A stretch of 64,000 bases of DNA. Source: Bradyrhizobium yuanmingense. GTDB taxonomy: Bacteria > Pseudomonadota > Alphaproteobacteria > Rhizobiales > Xanthobacteraceae. Location: assembly GCF_029167105.1 (NCBI RefSeq), contig NZ_JARFML010000015.1, forward strand, positions 62,001 to 126,000. Reading direction: 5' to 3'. Shown piece after piece: positions 35,313 to 43,307 of this stretch. Every line of letters begins with the position of its first letter. Within the stretch, counting starts at the first letter, position 1. The translations under genes were made by a program, and so were the position numbers. The notes beneath the pieces are model-generated. The model saw only the letters and a program-made list of their open reading frames with translations. It was not told the DNA's origin and ran no database searches.

Positions 35313-36968
35313 TCACCCCTTCGCCTTCTCATGCGCCCGGAGCTCGTCGACTAGTACGCGCACGTTCTCGGAATAGTCGATCGGGATCGAGATCAGATGC
35401 ACGCCGCCTTCCTTGAAGGCGGCGTCGAGCGTCGGAGCAAAACTGTCGATGCTCTCGATGCGATGACCGTTGGCGCCATAAGCCTTGGCGTACAGCGCAA
35501 AATCCGGATTGCCAAACGTCATGCCGTAATCGGCAAAGTGGTCGACGGCTTGCTTCCAGCGGATCATGCCGTAGGCGTTGTCCTCCAGAACCAGCACGAC
35601 CAGGTTGAGCTTGAGGCGGACCGCCGTCTCCATCTCCTGGCTGTTCATCATGAAGCCACCGTCGCCGGCAACCGCAAGCACGCGGCGGTCGGGATAGAGC
35701 ATCGCCGCCATCATCGCCGACGGCAGGCCGGCGCCCATGGTCGCCAGCGCGTTGTCAAGCAGCAGCGTGTTGGCGAGGCGGGTGCGGTAGTTGCGCGCAA
35801 ACCAGATCTTGTACATGCCGTTGTCGAGCGCGACGATGCCGTTCTCCGGCATGACCTGGCGGATGTCGTGCACGATGCGTTGCGGCGTCGGCGGCCAGCG
35901 TGCCTCGCTCGCGCGGTCGGCGATGTGCTTGAGGATCTGTTCGCGCAGCGGCAGCAATGCCGCGGCCTGCGGCAACTTGCTTTCGAGCCGATCCGCCAGC
36001 AGCTCCAGGCTCGGGCCGACGTCGCCTACGACCTCGGCGTCGGGGAAATAAACCTGTTCGACGCTTGCCGGCGTGTAGCTGACGTGAATGACCTTTGGCC
36101 CTGAGGGCCCCATGATGAAAGGCGGTTTCTCGATGGGGTCGTGGCCGATCGCAACGATCAGGTCGGCAGCGTCAATGGCGTCGTGCACATAGTCGCGCTC
36201 GGACAAGGCGGCAGTGCCCATATAGAGATTGGTGCCACCGGGCACGGTGCCCTTGCCCATCTGCGTCGTGAAGAACGGAATGCCGGTCCGCCGCACGAAG
36301 CTTGCGATGCCGTGTGTCGACCGCGGCCGGCTGGTCGCCGCGCCCATCATCACCAGCGGACGCCTTGCGGCCATGATCATCTCGGCGGCGCGGTCGAGCG
36401 CGGCGCGATGAGCAATCGGGATTTCGATCGGGTGAACGGGGATCACCGGGACATCAGGCACCTCGTCGCCGGCAACGTCTTCGGGCAGCTCGAGATGCAC
36501 CGGCCCGGGCCGCTCCTCCATCGCGACGCGAAAGGCGTCGCGCACCACGGTCGGAATGCTGGAGGCGCTGACGATCTGTCGCGACAGCTTCGTCAGCGGC
36601 TTCATGGTCGCGACCACGTCCACGATCTGGAAGCGGGCCTGCCGGCTGCTCATGATCGGCTTCTGGCCGGTGATCAGGATCATCGGCATAGCACCGAGAT
36701 GCGCATAGGCGGCGCCCGTCGACAGGTTGAGAGCACCGGGGCCGAGCGTCGACAGGCAAACACCGGGCTTGCCCGTCAGCCGCCCATGCGTGGCGGCCAT
36801 GAAGGCGGCGGCCTGCTCGTGACGGGTCAGGACCAGCTCGATCCTGGAAGCGCGCAGCGATTCGACAAGATCGAGATTCTCTTCGCCGGGAATGCCGAAG
36901 ATGCGGTCGACACCTTCATTCTCCAGCGCCGCGACGAACAGGTCCGATCCCTTCGCTTTGCGTTCCAT
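35313..36968 (-). CDS. ThDP-dependent acetolactate synthase-like enzyme
   Basis: 551 residues from the ATG at 36968 (MERKAKGSDLFVAALENEGV). The catalytic glutamate is in VLTRHEQAAAFMA, and the thiamine diphosphate motif GDGGFMMNSQEMETAVRLKLNLVVLVLEDNAYG (read in parts, GDG to N) is intact. SSRQARFQIVD with the middle domain resembles the acetolactate synthase branch. No regulatory small subunit (ilvH) lies nearby, so a catabolic acetolactate synthase or related carboligase is as likely as a biosynthetic one. Confidence 0.85.
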   Translation of the reverse strand: MERKAKGSDLFVAALENEGVDRIFGIPGEENLDLVESLRASRIELVLTRHEQAAAFMAATHGRLTGKPGVCLSTLGPGALNLSTGAAYAHLGAMPMILITGQKPIMSSRQARFQIVDVVATMKPLTKLSRQIVSASSIPTVVRDAFRVAMEERPGPVHLELPEDVAGDEVPDVPVIPVHPIEIPIAHRAALDRAAEMIMAARRPLVMMGAATSRPRSTHGIASFVRRTGIPFFTTQMGKGTVPGGTNLYMGTAALSERDYVHDAIDAADLIVAIGHDPIEKPPFIMGPSGPKVIHVSYTPASVEQVYFPDAEVVGDVGPSLELLADRLESKLPQAAALLPLREQILKHIADRASEARWPPTPQRIVHDIRQVMPENGIVALDNGMYKIWFARNYRTRLANTLLLDNALATMGAGLPSAMMAAMLYPDRRVLAVAGDGGFMMNSQEMETAVRLKLNLVVLVLEDNAYGMIRWKQAVDHFADYGMTFGNPDFALYAKAYGANGHRIESIDSFAPTLDAAFKEGGVHLISIPIDYSENVRVLVDELRAHEKAKG

Positions 36969-37111
36969 CCCGCCCAATGCCGCCTCCGCTCGTTGTGAAC
37001 CCAGACTCCCCGAGCGGCCGCATGGTAACGGCTCGCGACACGGGAACAACTCACAAAGAGGCGCGCAACTGCAACTCGATCAGCTCTCGCTCGATTGACA
37101 AGCCGCGATAC

Positions 37112-37125
37112 CTGACTAAAGTCAG
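37112..37125. promoter_or_regulatory. Palindrome likely to be the MarR operator
   Basis: CTGACT-AA-AGTCAG is a perfect inverted repeat with a two-base spacer, ending five bases before the ATG of the MarR-GNAT gene. A TTGACA at 37095-37100 lies just upstream. Its position suits autorepression and possibly control of the divergent ThDP-enzyme gene. Confidence 0.65.
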
Positions 37126-37130
37126 ACATC

Positions 37131-38003
37131 ATGCTCGATCCCGCCTCCCGCGTCCGCCGCTTCAACCGCGCCGTCACCTCTGCGGTCGGAGCACTCGATA
37201 GCTCGTTCCTTGGTCGCGGCCGGCCGCTCGGGGCGGCGCGCGTGCTCAATGCGATCGGGCACGGGCGCTCGGACGTGGCGGAGATCCGGGACTATCTCGG
37301 TCTCGATTCCGGGCTGATGAGCCGGCTGCTCCGCAGTCTCGAGGACGAAGGGCTGATCGAGACCACCGCACGCGAGGACGATGCGCGTCGGCGCATGGCA
37401 ACGCTCACACGGGCGGGCCGGCGCGAGTTCACAGCCTACGAGGCGCTGTCCAACGCGCAGGCCGAAGGCCTCCTCGCGCAACATTCGCAACGCGAGGCGT
37501 TGCTGGCTGCGATGGACCTGATCGCCTCCGCGCTGACACGCGAGCGCGTCACGCTGGAGGAGATGGATCCGCGCTGCGAACAAGCGCGCTACTGCCTCGG
37601 CGAGTACTATGCCGAGCTCGGCCGCCGCTTCAGCCAGGGCTTCGACGTCTCGCTGTCGCGCGGCCCCGACGCCAAGGACATGCGCCGCCCCCGCGGCACA
37701 TTCCTCGTTGCGATGTCGGACACGCTGCCGATCGGCTGCGTCGGCTTGAAGGGTACCGATCACGGCTATGCCGAGATCAAGCGGCTGTGGGTCGCTCCCG
37801 CCGCGCGCGGGTTGCAGCTCGGCCGACGCCTGATGGATGGCGCCGAGAGCGCCGCGCGCGAGCTGGGTATCGCCCTGTTGCGGCTCGACACCAACAGCGC
37901 ACTGCCTGAAGCCGGTCGGCTTTATCGCAGCACGGGCTGGCGCGAGATCCCGCGCTTCAACGACGATCCCTATCCGGACCTCTTTTTCGAAAAGCGGCTC
38001 TGA
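37131..38003 (+). CDS. MarR-family regulator fused to a GNAT acetyltransferase domain
   Basis: 290 residues. The N-terminal half (about 1-140) is a MarR winged helix with SDVAEIRDYLGLDSGLMSRLLRSLEDEGLIE and the wing DDARRRMATLT. The C-terminal half (about 145-290) is a GNAT domain with AEIKRLWVAPAARGLQLGRRLMDGAE and ALYR-like GRLYRSTGWREI. Such fusions are known in actinobacteria and alphaproteobacteria. A palindrome lies just before its start; the divergent ThDP-enzyme gene is the natural target to test. Confidence 0.9.
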   Translation: MLDPASRVRRFNRAVTSAVGALDSSFLGRGRPLGAARVLNAIGHGRSDVAEIRDYLGLDSGLMSRLLRSLEDEGLIETTAREDDARRRMATLTRAGRREFTAYEALSNAQAEGLLAQHSQREALLAAMDLIASALTRERVTLEEMDPRCEQARYCLGEYYAELGRRFSQGFDVSLSRGPDAKDMRRPRGTFLVAMSDTLPIGCVGLKGTDHGYAEIKRLWVAPAARGLQLGRRLMDGAESAARELGIALLRLDTNSALPEAGRLYRSTGWREIPRFNDDPYPDLFFEKRL

Positions 38004-38058
38004 TGCCGGACCGGTTCGCGATGCTCGCGCGTTAGGTCGAAGCCGTGGGAGCTTCGAT

Positions 38059-38445
38059 ATGACAAGAGACGACCTCGCCGACATCTACCGCGCCTACATC
38101 ACCTGCCTGAATGGGCGGGATTGGCCGGCGCTCGGACAATTCGTGCATGATGATGCCGCCCACAACGCGCGGCCGCTCGGGCTTGAGGGCTATCGCGCGA
38201 TGCTGGAACAGGATGTTCGGGAGATCCCCGATCTGCAGTTCCAGATCGAGATGCTGATCTGCGATCCTCCCCGCATCGCCGCCCGGTTGAAGTTTGACTG
38301 CACGCCAGCCGGGACATTCCTCGGTCTTGCCGTCAACGGGCGGCGCGTGTCCTTCTGCGAAAACGCATTCTACGAATTTCAAGACGGCAAGATCCGGCAG
38401 GTCTGGTCGGTGATCGACAAGGTCGCGATCGAGGCGCAGCTTTGA
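38059..38445 (+). CDS. SnoaL-like ester cyclase family protein
   Basis: 128 residues from the ATG at 38059. LADIYRAYITCLNGRDWPALGQFVHDDAAHNARPLGLEGYRAML (read in parts) and the C-terminal GKIRQVWSVIDKVAIEAQL show an NTF2-like cone fold of the SnoaL/ester cyclase family. These small proteins have varied or unknown roles. It follows the MarR-GNAT gene by 55 bases and may be co-transcribed. Confidence 0.8.
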   Translation: MTRDDLADIYRAYITCLNGRDWPALGQFVHDDAAHNARPLGLEGYRAMLEQDVREIPDLQFQIEMLICDPPRIAARLKFDCTPAGTFLGLAVNGRRVSFCENAFYEFQDGKIRQVWSVIDKVAIEAQL

Positions 38446-38466
38446 CGCCGCGCCTCGATCTCGAAT

Positions 38467-39687
38467 TCACGCCGCCGCCGGCGCCACCTCTCCTTGCGGC
38501 TTCGCAAAAGGCCGGAACGTCATCGCCATCAGGAAGGCACCGAGGCCCATCGCCCAGGATGCAATGTAGAGCCAGGCATAGCTGGAGAAGGCGTCGTAGA
38601 TCAGGCCGCCGGCGAGCGGGCCGGTCGCCATGCCGAGGCTGCCGGCCATCGCCGTGCCGCCGATCACCGTGCCCATCATCTTGAGCGGGAAGTTCTCGCG
38701 GATCAGAACGGCGTAGAGCGGCATGGTGCCGGCATAGATGAAGCCGAAGATCGCGCCGACCGCATAGAACGTCGTCAACTGTTGCGCGAAGACATAGGCG
38801 AGCGCGCCGAAGGCCTGCAGCAGCAGTCCCGAGACCAGCACGCGCTTGGCGCCGAAGCGGTCGCCCATCAGGCCGAAGGCGATGCGCCCGCCGAGGCCGG
38901 CAAACCCCTCGATGCTGTAGATCGTCACCGCCGCGACCAGCGGGATGCCGCAGCTCACCGCATAGCTGACAGTGTGAATGATTGGGCCGGAATGCGTCGC
39001 GCAGCAGAAGAAGTTGGTGGCGAGCAGGATCAGGAATTGCGGCGAGCGCAGCGCCTCGCCCATCGACATCTCGTTTTGTCCGGCGTCTCCGCCGGCGGGC
39101 GCGGCCGGACCTTGCGCGAGCGCCGGCGGACGGCGCACCAGGAACGAGACCGGGATCATGATGGCGCCGACCACGAGTGCGATGATCTGCATCGAGGTGC
39201 GCCAGTCGTGGCCGGAGACGAGCCAGGCCGCCAGCGGAGACATCGTCATCGGCGCCATGCCCATGCCGGCCGAGACCAGCGACACCGCAAGGCCGCGATT
39301 GGTGTCGAACCAGCCGGTGACGGTCGCCATCATCGGCGCGAAGATCGCCGCGCAGGCCGCGCCGACCAACAGGCCGAACACGATCTGGAACACCAGAAGC
39401 GAGGTGGCGTGGCTCGCCGCGAACAGGCTGAGCGTGAGCACGATCGATCCGGTCAACACCACCGGCAGCGGCCCGAACCGGTCCGTCAGCGTGCCCCAGG
39501 CCATGCTGGTGAAGGCCATCGCCAGAAAGCCGATCGTCATCGCGCTGGAGATGCCGGTCACCGACCAGCCGGTGTCCTTGGTGATCGGCTGCAGGAACAC
39601 CGGCAGCGAAAACATGCCGCCGATCGCGACGCAGCCAAGCACGCCGCCGGCGGCGACGATCACCCAGCGATAGTTGGACGAAGTCAT
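38467..39687 (-). CDS. MFS transporter, monocarboxylate/oxalate-formate antiporter-like
   Basis: 406 residues with 12 predicted membrane segments. AWGTLTDRFGPLPVVLTG is the cytoplasmic MFS motif; GYNWIVV-like YRWVIVAAGGVLGCVAIGGMFSLPVFLQPI and the FGFIYAGTMPLYAVLIRENFP segment resemble the MCT/OFA group, which moves monocarboxylates. Substrate unknown; it stands alone. Confidence 0.87.
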   Translation of the reverse strand: MTSSNYRWVIVAAGGVLGCVAIGGMFSLPVFLQPITKDTGWSVTGISSAMTIGFLAMAFTSMAWGTLTDRFGPLPVVLTGSIVLTLSLFAASHATSLLVFQIVFGLLVGAACAAIFAPMMATVTGWFDTNRGLAVSLVSAGMGMAPMTMSPLAAWLVSGHDWRTSMQIIALVVGAIMIPVSFLVRRPPALAQGPAAPAGGDAGQNEMSMGEALRSPQFLILLATNFFCCATHSGPIIHTVSYAVSCGIPLVAAVTIYSIEGFAGLGGRIAFGLMGDRFGAKRVLVSGLLLQAFGALAYVFAQQLTTFYAVGAIFGFIYAGTMPLYAVLIRENFPLKMMGTVIGGTAMAGSLGMATGPLAGGLIYDAFSSYAWLYIASWAMGLGAFLMAMTFRPFAKPQGEVAPAAA

Positions 39688-39838
39688 TTCAGTCTCCCGT
39701 CAGGTCTGTCTCGCGTGGAAGACGAATGGGAACTGCGCCGGCCGACAGACCGACGTCATTTTTGCCGCACGCTTTCGTGACCTGCCAGCAGAACTCGAAA
39801 AACAACCCCATGCACAGTAGCCGGCGCTAGCGGGATCA

Positions 39839-40153
39839 ATGACTTACCTACCAGGAGGGTCGAGCCAGCGGCACTGGCATTCGCACGAGGACGAGTTCGT
39901 CTACATTCTCGAAGGCGAGGTGACGCTGATCGAAGACGGCGGCGAAACCGTGCTGCGCGCGGGCGATTGCGCAGCCTTCCCCAAGGCGAGCGGCAACGGC
40001 CATCACGTGATCAACAGGTCGCGCGTGACGGCGGTCTATCTCGAAGTCGGCTCGCGCTCGCCAGCCGACCTCATCACCTGCTCCGACATCGACATGATGA
40101 GCCCCGCATCGGACGGCCGCTTCCTGCACAAGGACGGCACGCCCTATCCGTAA
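39839..40153 (+). CDS. Cupin-domain protein, probably N-terminally shortened
   Basis: 104 residues beginning at the first cupin strands (MTYLPGGSSQRHWHSHEDEFVYILEGEVTLIEDGG, read in parts), with the metal-binding H-x-H and E of cupin motif 1. Homologues I know of this type carry about 50 more residues before this point. Here an in-frame TAG lies eight codons upstream of the ATG and no alternative start precedes it, so the gene may be a 5'-truncated remnant or a genuinely compact form. Confidence 0.6.
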   Translation: MTYLPGGSSQRHWHSHEDEFVYILEGEVTLIEDGGETVLRAGDCAAFPKASGNGHHVINRSRVTAVYLEVGSRSPADLITCSDIDMMSPASDGRFLHKDGTPYP

Positions 40154-40166
40154 GTGACGTCGCGGC

Positions 40167-40742
40167 TCACAGGGCCGCGCTGCGGCGCCAGGTGCCGACG
40201 GTGAGCCAGACCGCCGAGACCAGGAAGTAGATCGCGCCGACGGCAGCATAGCCCGCGACATTCGCAATCGACGGCACCGCAGGCGTCGCGGCCTGGAAGA
40301 TGAAGAAGCCGCCCGCCAAGGCCGATTGGCCACCGCTGAGCACCATGGCCCATTGCGCGCCGAAACGCTTCCAACGCCGCACGGCCGTGCCGAGCTGGAG
40401 CAGTCCGGACAGGATCGCCCAGGCTCCGAAGATTCCGAGCACCCAGTTCATGCTGACCTGCAAGGCCAGGATGACCGCAATGGTGGTGGCGAGGCTGACC
40501 AGTACGTTCAGGCCCTGCGTGCGGTTCTGGTTCAAGCCGCCACTCCTGAGCGCGTCGAGATAATTGGCGGCAGCGTCCCAGGCCGGATAGGCAACGAGCA
40601 ACGTCGCTGCGATCGCCGACGACGACGGCGCAATCGCGAAGGCCGCAATGACCCAAGCGACGGAAAACGCGGCACGCACGAAGTAGTACTGTTTTAGCCA
40701 TTGCGCCTGGTCCGCGCCCAAGGCCATCTCGTTGTTTCTCAT
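40167..40742 (-). CDS. DUF308 (HdeD-like) membrane protein
   Basis: 191 residues with about six membrane segments and the DUF308 pattern (WVLGIFGAWAILSGLLQLGTAVRRWKRFGAQWAMVLSGGQSALAG, read in parts). It lies downstream of a TetR gene on the same strand; both have the same TACC-N8-GGTA site 11-12 bases before their start codons, so it is very probably the regulator's target. Role in acid or membrane stress is only a family inference. Confidence 0.82.
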   Translation of the reverse strand: MRNNEMALGADQAQWLKQYYFVRAAFSVAWVIAAFAIAPSSSAIAATLLVAYPAWDAAANYLDALRSGGLNQNRTQGLNVLVSLATTIAVILALQVSMNWVLGIFGAWAILSGLLQLGTAVRRWKRFGAQWAMVLSGGQSALAGGFFIFQAATPAVPSIANVAGYAAVGAIYFLVSAVWLTVGTWRRSAAL

Positions 40743-40753
40743 TGTCTGTTCCT

Positions 40754-40769
40754 TACCTACTAGTTGGTA
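40754..40769. promoter_or_regulatory. TetR operator copy 1 (upstream of the DUF308 gene)
   Basis: TACC-N8-GGTA; read on the minus strand it is TACCAACTAGTAGGTA. It differs in only three positions from the site at 41416-41431 (TACCTTCCAGTAGGTA) and lies 11 bases before the DUF308 start codon. Confidence 0.78.
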
Positions 40770-40820
40770 GTTTCCATGTGACGCCGAAGCACCGCCCTGC
40801 CGGGGTCTGTGCCGATCTCG

Positions 40821-41405
40821 TCAGTGCCTGGTGGAAAGCCGGTCCAGCAGCGGCCGGGTGATGGTCCCGAAGATTTTTGGATCGCCATAAGCGCGCGCCG
40901 ACAGCATCGCGCCGTGAACGGTCGCCAGGAATCCCTCCGCCTCGGTCCGCGCCGTGCCGGAGAGATGGAGCCGGCCTTGCCGCCTGCCGCGCTCCATCAC
41001 CGAAGCCAGCCACGACGACACGGAGCGGAAGTGCGCGCGGACTTCGAGCGCCACCTCCTCGGGCAGGATCGGAAGCTCGCTGGCAAGGAGCGCGCAGACG
41101 CAGAAGGGAGCCGTCGCATCCTTGATGCACGCCTCCCAATAGGCGATGTAGCTTTTGAGCTGCTCGGCGGGGTCGGCCACATTGCGCTCGAGCGCCGCCA
41201 GTCCCGCCTGGGCCTCCTCGCGGTAGCGCGCCACGAGGGTGCGGACCAGATCGACCTTGCTGGCGAAATGGTGGTGGATGCTCGGCTTGCGGATGCCGAC
41301 GACATCGGCGATGTCGGCGTAACTGAAGCCGTTGTAGCCGCCGGCGATGATCAGCGAGCGCGCACAGGCAAGAATGTCGTCGGCGGTCGAGGAAGCGTTG
41401 CTCAT
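40821..41405 (-). CDS. TetR family transcriptional regulator
   Basis: 194 residues. The N-terminal helix-turn-helix is typical (ILACARSLIIAGGYNGFSYADIADVVGIRKPSIHHHFASKVDLV, read in parts); the C-terminal TetR ligand domain contains CVCALLASELPILPEEV. It is expected to repress itself and the downstream DUF308 gene through the two matching sites, and it may also affect the divergent deformylase-like gene. Confidence 0.92.
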   Translation of the reverse strand: MSNASSTADDILACARSLIIAGGYNGFSYADIADVVGIRKPSIHHHFASKVDLVRTLVARYREEAQAGLAALERNVADPAEQLKSYIAYWEACIKDATAPFCVCALLASELPILPEEVALEVRAHFRSVSSWLASVMERGRRQGRLHLSGTARTEAEGFLATVHGAMLSARAYGDPKIFGTITRPLLDRLSTRH

Positions 41406-41415
41406 GACGCCTAGC

Positions 41416-41431
41416 TACCTTCCAGTAGGTA
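41416..41431. promoter_or_regulatory. TetR operator copy 2 (upstream of tetR)
   Basis: TACCTTCCAGTAGGTA, with CTACCT/AGGTAG arms, 10 bases before the tetR start codon. It is the partner of the site at 40754-40769 and lies in the region shared with the divergent gene at 41485. Confidence 0.78.
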
Positions 41432-41484
41432 GGTGGTCAAGCGGGGATACTTCAATGATCCGTGAGTGAGTGGTAGGAGCCTGC

Positions 41485-41985
41485 ATGACCATTCGGCCGA
41501 TCGTCCGCTACCCCGACCGCCGGCTCGCGAGCCCTGCCCGCCCCGTCACCGCGTTCGACGATGGCTTACGCCAGCTCGCGCAGGATCTGCTCGACACGAT
41601 GCGCGCCGCGCCCGGCATCGGCATCACCGCGCCGCATATCGGCGTGCCCTTGCGCGTCGTGGTGCTGGAGCTCGACGCCAAGAACGGCCCGCAGACCTAC
41701 GTCAATCCGGAGATCACATGGGCTTCCCCCGAGATGATCATGCATCGCGAAGGCAGCGTCTCGATGCCGGGGGTAAATGACGAGGTGCAGCGACACGCGC
41801 GGGTCCGGATCAGCTACCGGGATCTCGACGGCAGCATGCACACCGAGGAATCGGAGGCCTTGCGCGCAGTGTGCCATCAGCACGAGATCGACCAGCTCGA
41901 CGGCATGTTCTGGATTCAGCGATTGTCCCGGCTGAAGCGGGAGCGACTGGTGAAGAAGTATGAGAAGATGTCGCGGAACTCGTAG
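41485..41985 (+). CDS. Peptide deformylase-like protein with degenerate active site
   Basis: 166 residues with the peptide deformylase fold and all three motif positions, but altered: motif 1 GIGITAPHIG (44-53) has His51 for the usual Gln; motif 2 EGSVS has Ser91 for the metal-ligand Cys; motif 3 QHEIDQ has His133 and Glu134 but Gln137 for the second metal-ligand His. Two of three metal ligands are therefore missing, so deformylase activity is unlikely. The ATG at 41485 has TAGGAG upstream. The TAG stop falls inside the repeat that follows. Confidence 0.88.
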   Translation: MTIRPIVRYPDRRLASPARPVTAFDDGLRQLAQDLLDTMRAAPGIGITAPHIGVPLRVVVLELDAKNGPQTYVNPEITWASPEMIMHREGSVSMPGVNDEVQRHARVRISYRDLDGSMHTEESEALRAVCHQHEIDQLDGMFWIQRLSRLKRERLVKKYEKMSRNS

Positions 41986-42088
41986 GGTGGATTAGCGAAG
42001 CGTAATCCACCAATCTGAGCACGGCCTAGCGAGTGGTGGATTACGCCGCCGACTGCGCTTTGCGCAGCCGCCGGCTAATCCACCCTAC
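41982..42088. repeat. Palindromic intergenic repeat, family 3 (full copy)
   Basis: GTAGGGTGGATTAG at the left end and its complement CTAATCCACCCTAC at the right end, with internal CGTAATCCACC / GGTGGATTACG and a GCGCTTTGCGC core. A 27-base piece of the right end recurs at 49651-49677. The left end supplies the stop codon of the deformylase-like gene. Confidence 0.92.
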
Positions 42089-42105
42089 GCATCTCATCCA
42101 CGCAC

Positions 42106-42468
42106 TCAAGCCCTCTTCCCACCCCGCTTGGTGATCGGCGCATTGCGACGCTCTCGCTTGCCGCGCGCGATCTCGGTGGCGAGCGCGTCCAGCTTCGGCT
42201 CCCAGAAAATCCTGAACTGGCCGACCCAGGCATCGACCGCTTGCAGCCCGGCGGCGTCGACCGAATAGAGGCGCCTTTGCGCCTCGGCCCGGACGCGCGC
42301 AAAGCCGCTCTCACGCAGCACCTTGAGGTGCTGCGAGACCGCCGCCTGGGTGATGCCGAACTCGGCACCGATGACTTCGACGACCTCGCCGGATGCCAAC
42401 TCACCGGGCGCCAGCAGCTCGAGGATGCGGCGGCGGACGGGATCGGCGAGGACTTCGAAGGCGTGCAT
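42106..42468 (-). CDS. ArsR family transcriptional regulator
   Basis: 120 residues with a winged helix: FEVLADPVRRRILELLAPGELASGEVVEVIGAEFGITQAAVSQHLKVLRESGF (read in parts). No metal-binding ELCVCDL box is present, so it belongs to the non-metal ArsR group often paired with SRPBCC (AHSA1) proteins. Its ATG overlaps the stop of the upstream SRPBCC gene by one base (TGATG), showing translational coupling. Confidence 0.92.
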   Translation of the reverse strand: MHAFEVLADPVRRRILELLAPGELASGEVVEVIGAEFGITQAAVSQHLKVLRESGFARVRAEAQRRLYSVDAAGLQAVDAWVGQFRIFWEPKLDALATEIARGKRERRNAPITKRGGKRA

Positions 42469-43130
42469 CAGCTTCCGGTGCCGGGATGAACGATGTCGGG
42501 TGGCATCTCGCCGCGGTAGAACGCGATGGTGCGGTCAGAGCGCTGCTTCGCCTCGTCAGGATCGACCCCGCTTGCGACATGCGCCGCACGCCAATGCTCG
42601 CCGCTCGTCGTCATGAACTCCTTGCCCTCGGGCGAGACCATCCAGGCCTCGGCCGTTTCATGATCGACCGATGCCCCGGTCGCAAGATATCGCTCCAGTC
42701 CCGCTAGCGCGAGGTCCCAGCCGATGCCGACCGCGCCCGGACCGAACTGATTCCAATGATCCTCGATGATCGCGGTGTGCTCAAGCGTCAAGCGCGCCTG
42801 GCTTCGCTCGGTTGTCAGGCTGACGTCGATCCAGCTCGTGGCGCCGCCGAACTCCCAGGTTGCGGCGAAATGGGTCGGCGGCGTGCAGGCCGTGATGGTG
42901 CCGCCCGCATTGCCCTTGACCTGGTAGCGCCCACCGAGCCGGAGGTCCCCCTCGACCGGCGCAAACCAGCGCTGAATGCGGTCCCTGCTGGTCACGGCAT
43001 CCCAGAGATCGTCGACGCCGGTGTCGTAGAGCCGCGTCAGCGTCACCGCGCTCGCCGGCTTGCCGTCTCTCTCGAAGCTCCTCACCGAGCGCGTCACAAG
43101 CCCCAAGACCCTGGCGACGTCGATCTGCAT
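42468..43130 (-). CDS. SRPBCC (AHSA1-like) domain protein
   Basis: 220 residues from the ATG at 43130. The START-like fold is seen as LTRLYDTGVDDLWDAVTSRDRIQRWFAPVEGDLRLGGRY followed by WEFGG and LTLEHTAI (read in parts). AHSA1/SRPBCC proteins bind hydrophobic ligands; paired with an ArsR regulator they form a common two-gene unit. A long perfect palindrome lies 49 bases upstream. Confidence 0.88.
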   Translation of the reverse strand: MQIDVARVLGLVTRSVRSFERDGKPASAVTLTRLYDTGVDDLWDAVTSRDRIQRWFAPVEGDLRLGGRYQVKGNAGGTITACTPPTHFAATWEFGGATSWIDVSLTTERSQARLTLEHTAIIEDHWNQFGPGAVGIGWDLALAGLERYLATGASVDHETAEAWMVSPEGKEFMTTSGEHWRAAHVASGVDPDEAKQRSDRTIAFYRGEMPPDIVHPGTGS

Positions 43131-43178
43131 TTTCGGTTCTCCCTGTCGTTCATCCGCCGACAAATATTGATCGTCACT

Positions 43179-43200
43179 AATATAAGTCAATACTTATATT
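43179..43200. promoter_or_regulatory. Palindrome likely to be the ArsR operator
   Basis: AATATAAGT, four bases (CAAT), then ACTTATATT: a perfect nine-base inverted repeat, strikingly AT-rich. It lies between the SRPBCC-ArsR unit and the divergent cupin-like gene and is the obvious autoregulatory site. Confidence 0.8.
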
Positions 43201-43307
43201 TCGCGACGTTCCCGCTGCGTCAAACCGCCCCGCGAGGCGGAACCAAACAACGGCCACGGCGTCTATCGGTGCCTCTTCCCACCAAGCCGCCAGAACGGAA
43301 GGAACTC

